From assembly GCF_003990335.1 (NCBI RefSeq), contig NZ_CP034683.1:882501-946500 (forward strand): a DNA stretch of 64,000 bases, given 5' to 3'. Positions within the stretch are counted from its first letter, which is position 1. The number at the start of each line of letters is the position of its first letter. The position numbers and the translations under genes are program-made. Below, piece by piece: positions 62,532 through 64,000 of the stretch. The stretch comes from Rheinheimera mangrovi. Its GTDB lineage: Bacteria; Pseudomonadota; Gammaproteobacteria; Enterobacterales; Alteromonadaceae. Below the pieces are notes generated by a model. That model was not told where the DNA came from, made no database searches, and worked only from the letters and a program-made list of their open reading frames with translations.

Positions 62532-64000
62532 ATGTCTGCTGATCTGTCTTTGTATTTTCCAACCCAGGCTGAAATTCCGGCCCAGTGGCAACTCTCAGGT
62601 CAGATAGAGCAGCGTGACTATTTACTCAACGGCAAACTCTGTCAGTGGCAGGGCGATTTAGCGCCTGTCTATAGTCCGGTAGCGCTTAGAAATAGCGCAG
62701 GTGAACTGACCGCAACTTTATTAGGCGCGACGCCGTTAATGGACGAAACTGCGGCCAAAGCCGCTTTGGATGCAGCGCTTAAGGCTTATGATTTAGGCCG
62801 TGGTGTTTGGCCCTCTATGGCGGTGATGGAACGTGTGGTGGCCGTGGAGAAATTCCTTGCAGCTATGCTGCTGCAACGTGAGGCTGTGATCCGCTTATTG
62901 ATGTGGGAAATTGGTAAACCTTTGCCTGATGCCGCCAAAGAGTTTGACCGCACCTGCGACTATATCCGCGATACGATACAAGCCTTAAAGCAACAGGACC
63001 GCAGCGCCAGCCACTTTGTGATAGAGCAGGGCACTTTAGGCAAAATACGCCGGGTTGCTGTAGGTGTCGCGCTTTGTATGGGGCCTTTTAACTACCCGCT
63101 CAATGAAACTTTTACTACCCTGATCCCGGCTTTGATCATGGGCAACACCGTTATTTTTAAACCTGCCAAATATGGTGTGTTATTAATCCAGCCTTTATTA
63201 AAAGCCTTTGCTGAAGCTTTTCCGCCGGGCGTTATAAACGTGATTTATGGGCGTGGACGCGAAACTGTTGGCGCTTTAATGGAAAGTGGCAGTGTCGACT
63301 TATTTGCTTTTATCGGCACCAATAAAGGCGCCAGCGACTTAAAAAAACTGCATCCACGGCCACATCGTCTGCGCGCAGTACTGGGATTAGATGCCAAAAA
63401 TCCAGCCATAGTGTTGCCGGATGCCGATTTAAATCTAACGGTCAAAGAAGCCGTGATGGGAGCTTTGTCCTTTAATGGTCAGCGCTGCACAGCGTTAAAA
63501 ATCTTTTTTGTACAGCGTTCTGTTGCTGATGCTTTTGTGCAAAAACTGTCAGAGGCCATCAGTGCTTTGCAACTGGGTTTACCCTGGACCGACAACGTGC
63601 AAATTACGCCTTTACCTGAGCCAGGCAAAGTCGATTTTTTACAAGGCTTAATAGCGGATGCTGTTGCCCACGGAGCTAAAGTCATCAATCCACGAGGCGG
63701 TCAAAGCTCAGGCTCGTTAATGCGTCCGGCTTTGTTGTATCCGGTTAATAGTCAGATGAGGTTGTATCAGGAAGAGCAGTTTGGCCCATTAGTGCCCGTA
63801 GTGCCTTATGACGATATCAACGAAGTGATCCATTATGTGATCCATTCAGATTACGGCCAGCAGCTGAGTATTTTTGGTCAGGACGCGCAACAAATAGGTG
63901 AACTGGTGGATATGTTCGCTAATCAGGTCGGCCGTATCAATATCAACAGCCAATGCCAGCGCAGTCCGGATAGTTTCCCTTTTACTGGCCGGAAGAATTC
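62532..64000 (+). CDS. NADP-dependent glyceraldehyde-3-phosphate dehydrogenase-like aldehyde dehydrogenase (3' partial)
   Basis: The frame is open from ATG 62532 to the window edge (489 codons). It is an aldehyde dehydrogenase: GPFNYPLNETFTTLIPALIMGNTVIFKPAK, FIGTNKGAS, the catalytic Cys in FNGQRCTALK, and EEQFGPLVPVVPYDD. The RLRAVLGLDAKNPAIVLPDADL region replaces the usual ELGGK, so Gly stands where most family members have the general-base Glu. The sequence resembles non-phosphorylating GAPDH (GapN-like) enzymes, which oxidise glyceraldehyde-3-phosphate to 3-phosphoglycerate and make NADPH. Its place after kdgK and kdgA fits that substrate. A semialdehyde dehydrogenase is the alternative. 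Confidence 0.75.
   Translation, partial: MSADLSLYFPTQAEIPAQWQLSGQIEQRDYLLNGKLCQWQGDLAPVYSPVALRNSAGELTATLLGATPLMDETAAKAALDAALKAYDLGRGVWPSMAVMERVVAVEKFLAAMLLQREAVIRLLMWEIGKPLPDAAKEFDRTCDYIRDTIQALKQQDRSASHFVIEQGTLGKIRRVAVGVALCMGPFNYPLNETFTTLIPALIMGNTVIFKPAKYGVLLIQPLLKAFAEAFPPGVINVIYGRGRETVGALMESGSVDLFAFIGTNKGASDLKKLHPRPHRLRAVLGLDAKNPAIVLPDADLNLTVKEAVMGALSFNGQRCTALKIFFVQRSVADAFVQKLSEAISALQLGLPWTDNVQITPLPEPGKVDFLQGLIADAVAHGAKVINPRGGQSSGSLMRPALLYPVNSQMRLYQEEQFGPLVPVVPYDDINEVIHYVIHSDYGQQLSIFGQDAQQIGELVDMFANQVGRININSQCQRSPDSFPFTGRKN

Overview
The window is a chromosomal segment of a gammaproteobacterium, most likely an Alteromonadales-type marine or freshwater heterotroph close to Rheinheimera/Alishewanella. 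This is inferred from gene content (Na+-pumping NQR, BolA, FabV, RdgC, Gsk, DUF3545, TIGR01782-type TonB receptor, thr operon with attenuator) and not from a database search. Base composition looks even. I see no insertion sequence, prophage, rRNA, tRNA or CRISPR.

Layout. 1-2240: end of an AlkB-like dioxygenase, bolA, fabV. 2409-8826: the nqrABCDEF operon behind a structured leader, then a separately placed nqrM; apbE is not beside them. 8984-16840: an M17 aminopeptidase, a purine permease with a periplasmic metallo-beta-lactamase-fold enzyme, a BarA-like tripartite kinase overlapping a HIT protein, and an HDOD protein. 16897-21881: rdgC, then a sensor kinase divergent from a response regulator, CheC/CheX-like phosphatase and diguanylate cyclase module. 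21895-27454: thr promoter, thrL leader peptide, attenuator and thrABC, followed by ung. 27564-37489: housekeeping genes (a small DUF3545 gene, pgi, tal, yaaA, gsk, a TIGR02285-like protein, srmB, trmN6, a YcaQ-like glycosylase).

37486-64000 is an accessory pectin/galacturonate utilisation island. The order is: a CE8-CE12 fusion esterase, a DUF4861-GH105 lipoprotein and a TonB-dependent receptor (minus strand); then kduD, kduI, a TRAP transporter (dctPQM), IclR and LacI regulators, a beta-propeller diguanylate cyclase, a GH28 polygalacturonase, and an operon uxaA-uxaC-UxuB-like reductase-kdgA-kdgK-gapN-like (the last gene runs off the window). Proposed flow: outer-membrane uptake of oligogalacturonides by the receptor; de-esterification; GH28 and GH105 release of galacturonate and unsaturated uronate; TRAP import; KduI/KduD and UxaC/reductase/UxaA branches meeting at 2-keto-3-deoxygluconate; KdgK and KdgA to pyruvate plus glyceraldehyde-3-phosphate; GapN-like oxidation to 3-phosphoglycerate.

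The most notable non-coding signals are (i) a 14-bp palindrome, close to TGCCACCGGTGGCA, at five places in front of the receptor, GH28 and uxaA genes, in two cases as pairs exactly 33 bp apart, which fits the LacI-family regulator encoded in the same island; (ii) three copies of an approximately 120-bp ERIC-like intergenic repeat; (iii) the thr attenuator; and (iv) a two-hairpin leader before nqrA, whose start codon has no evident Shine-Dalgarno sequence.
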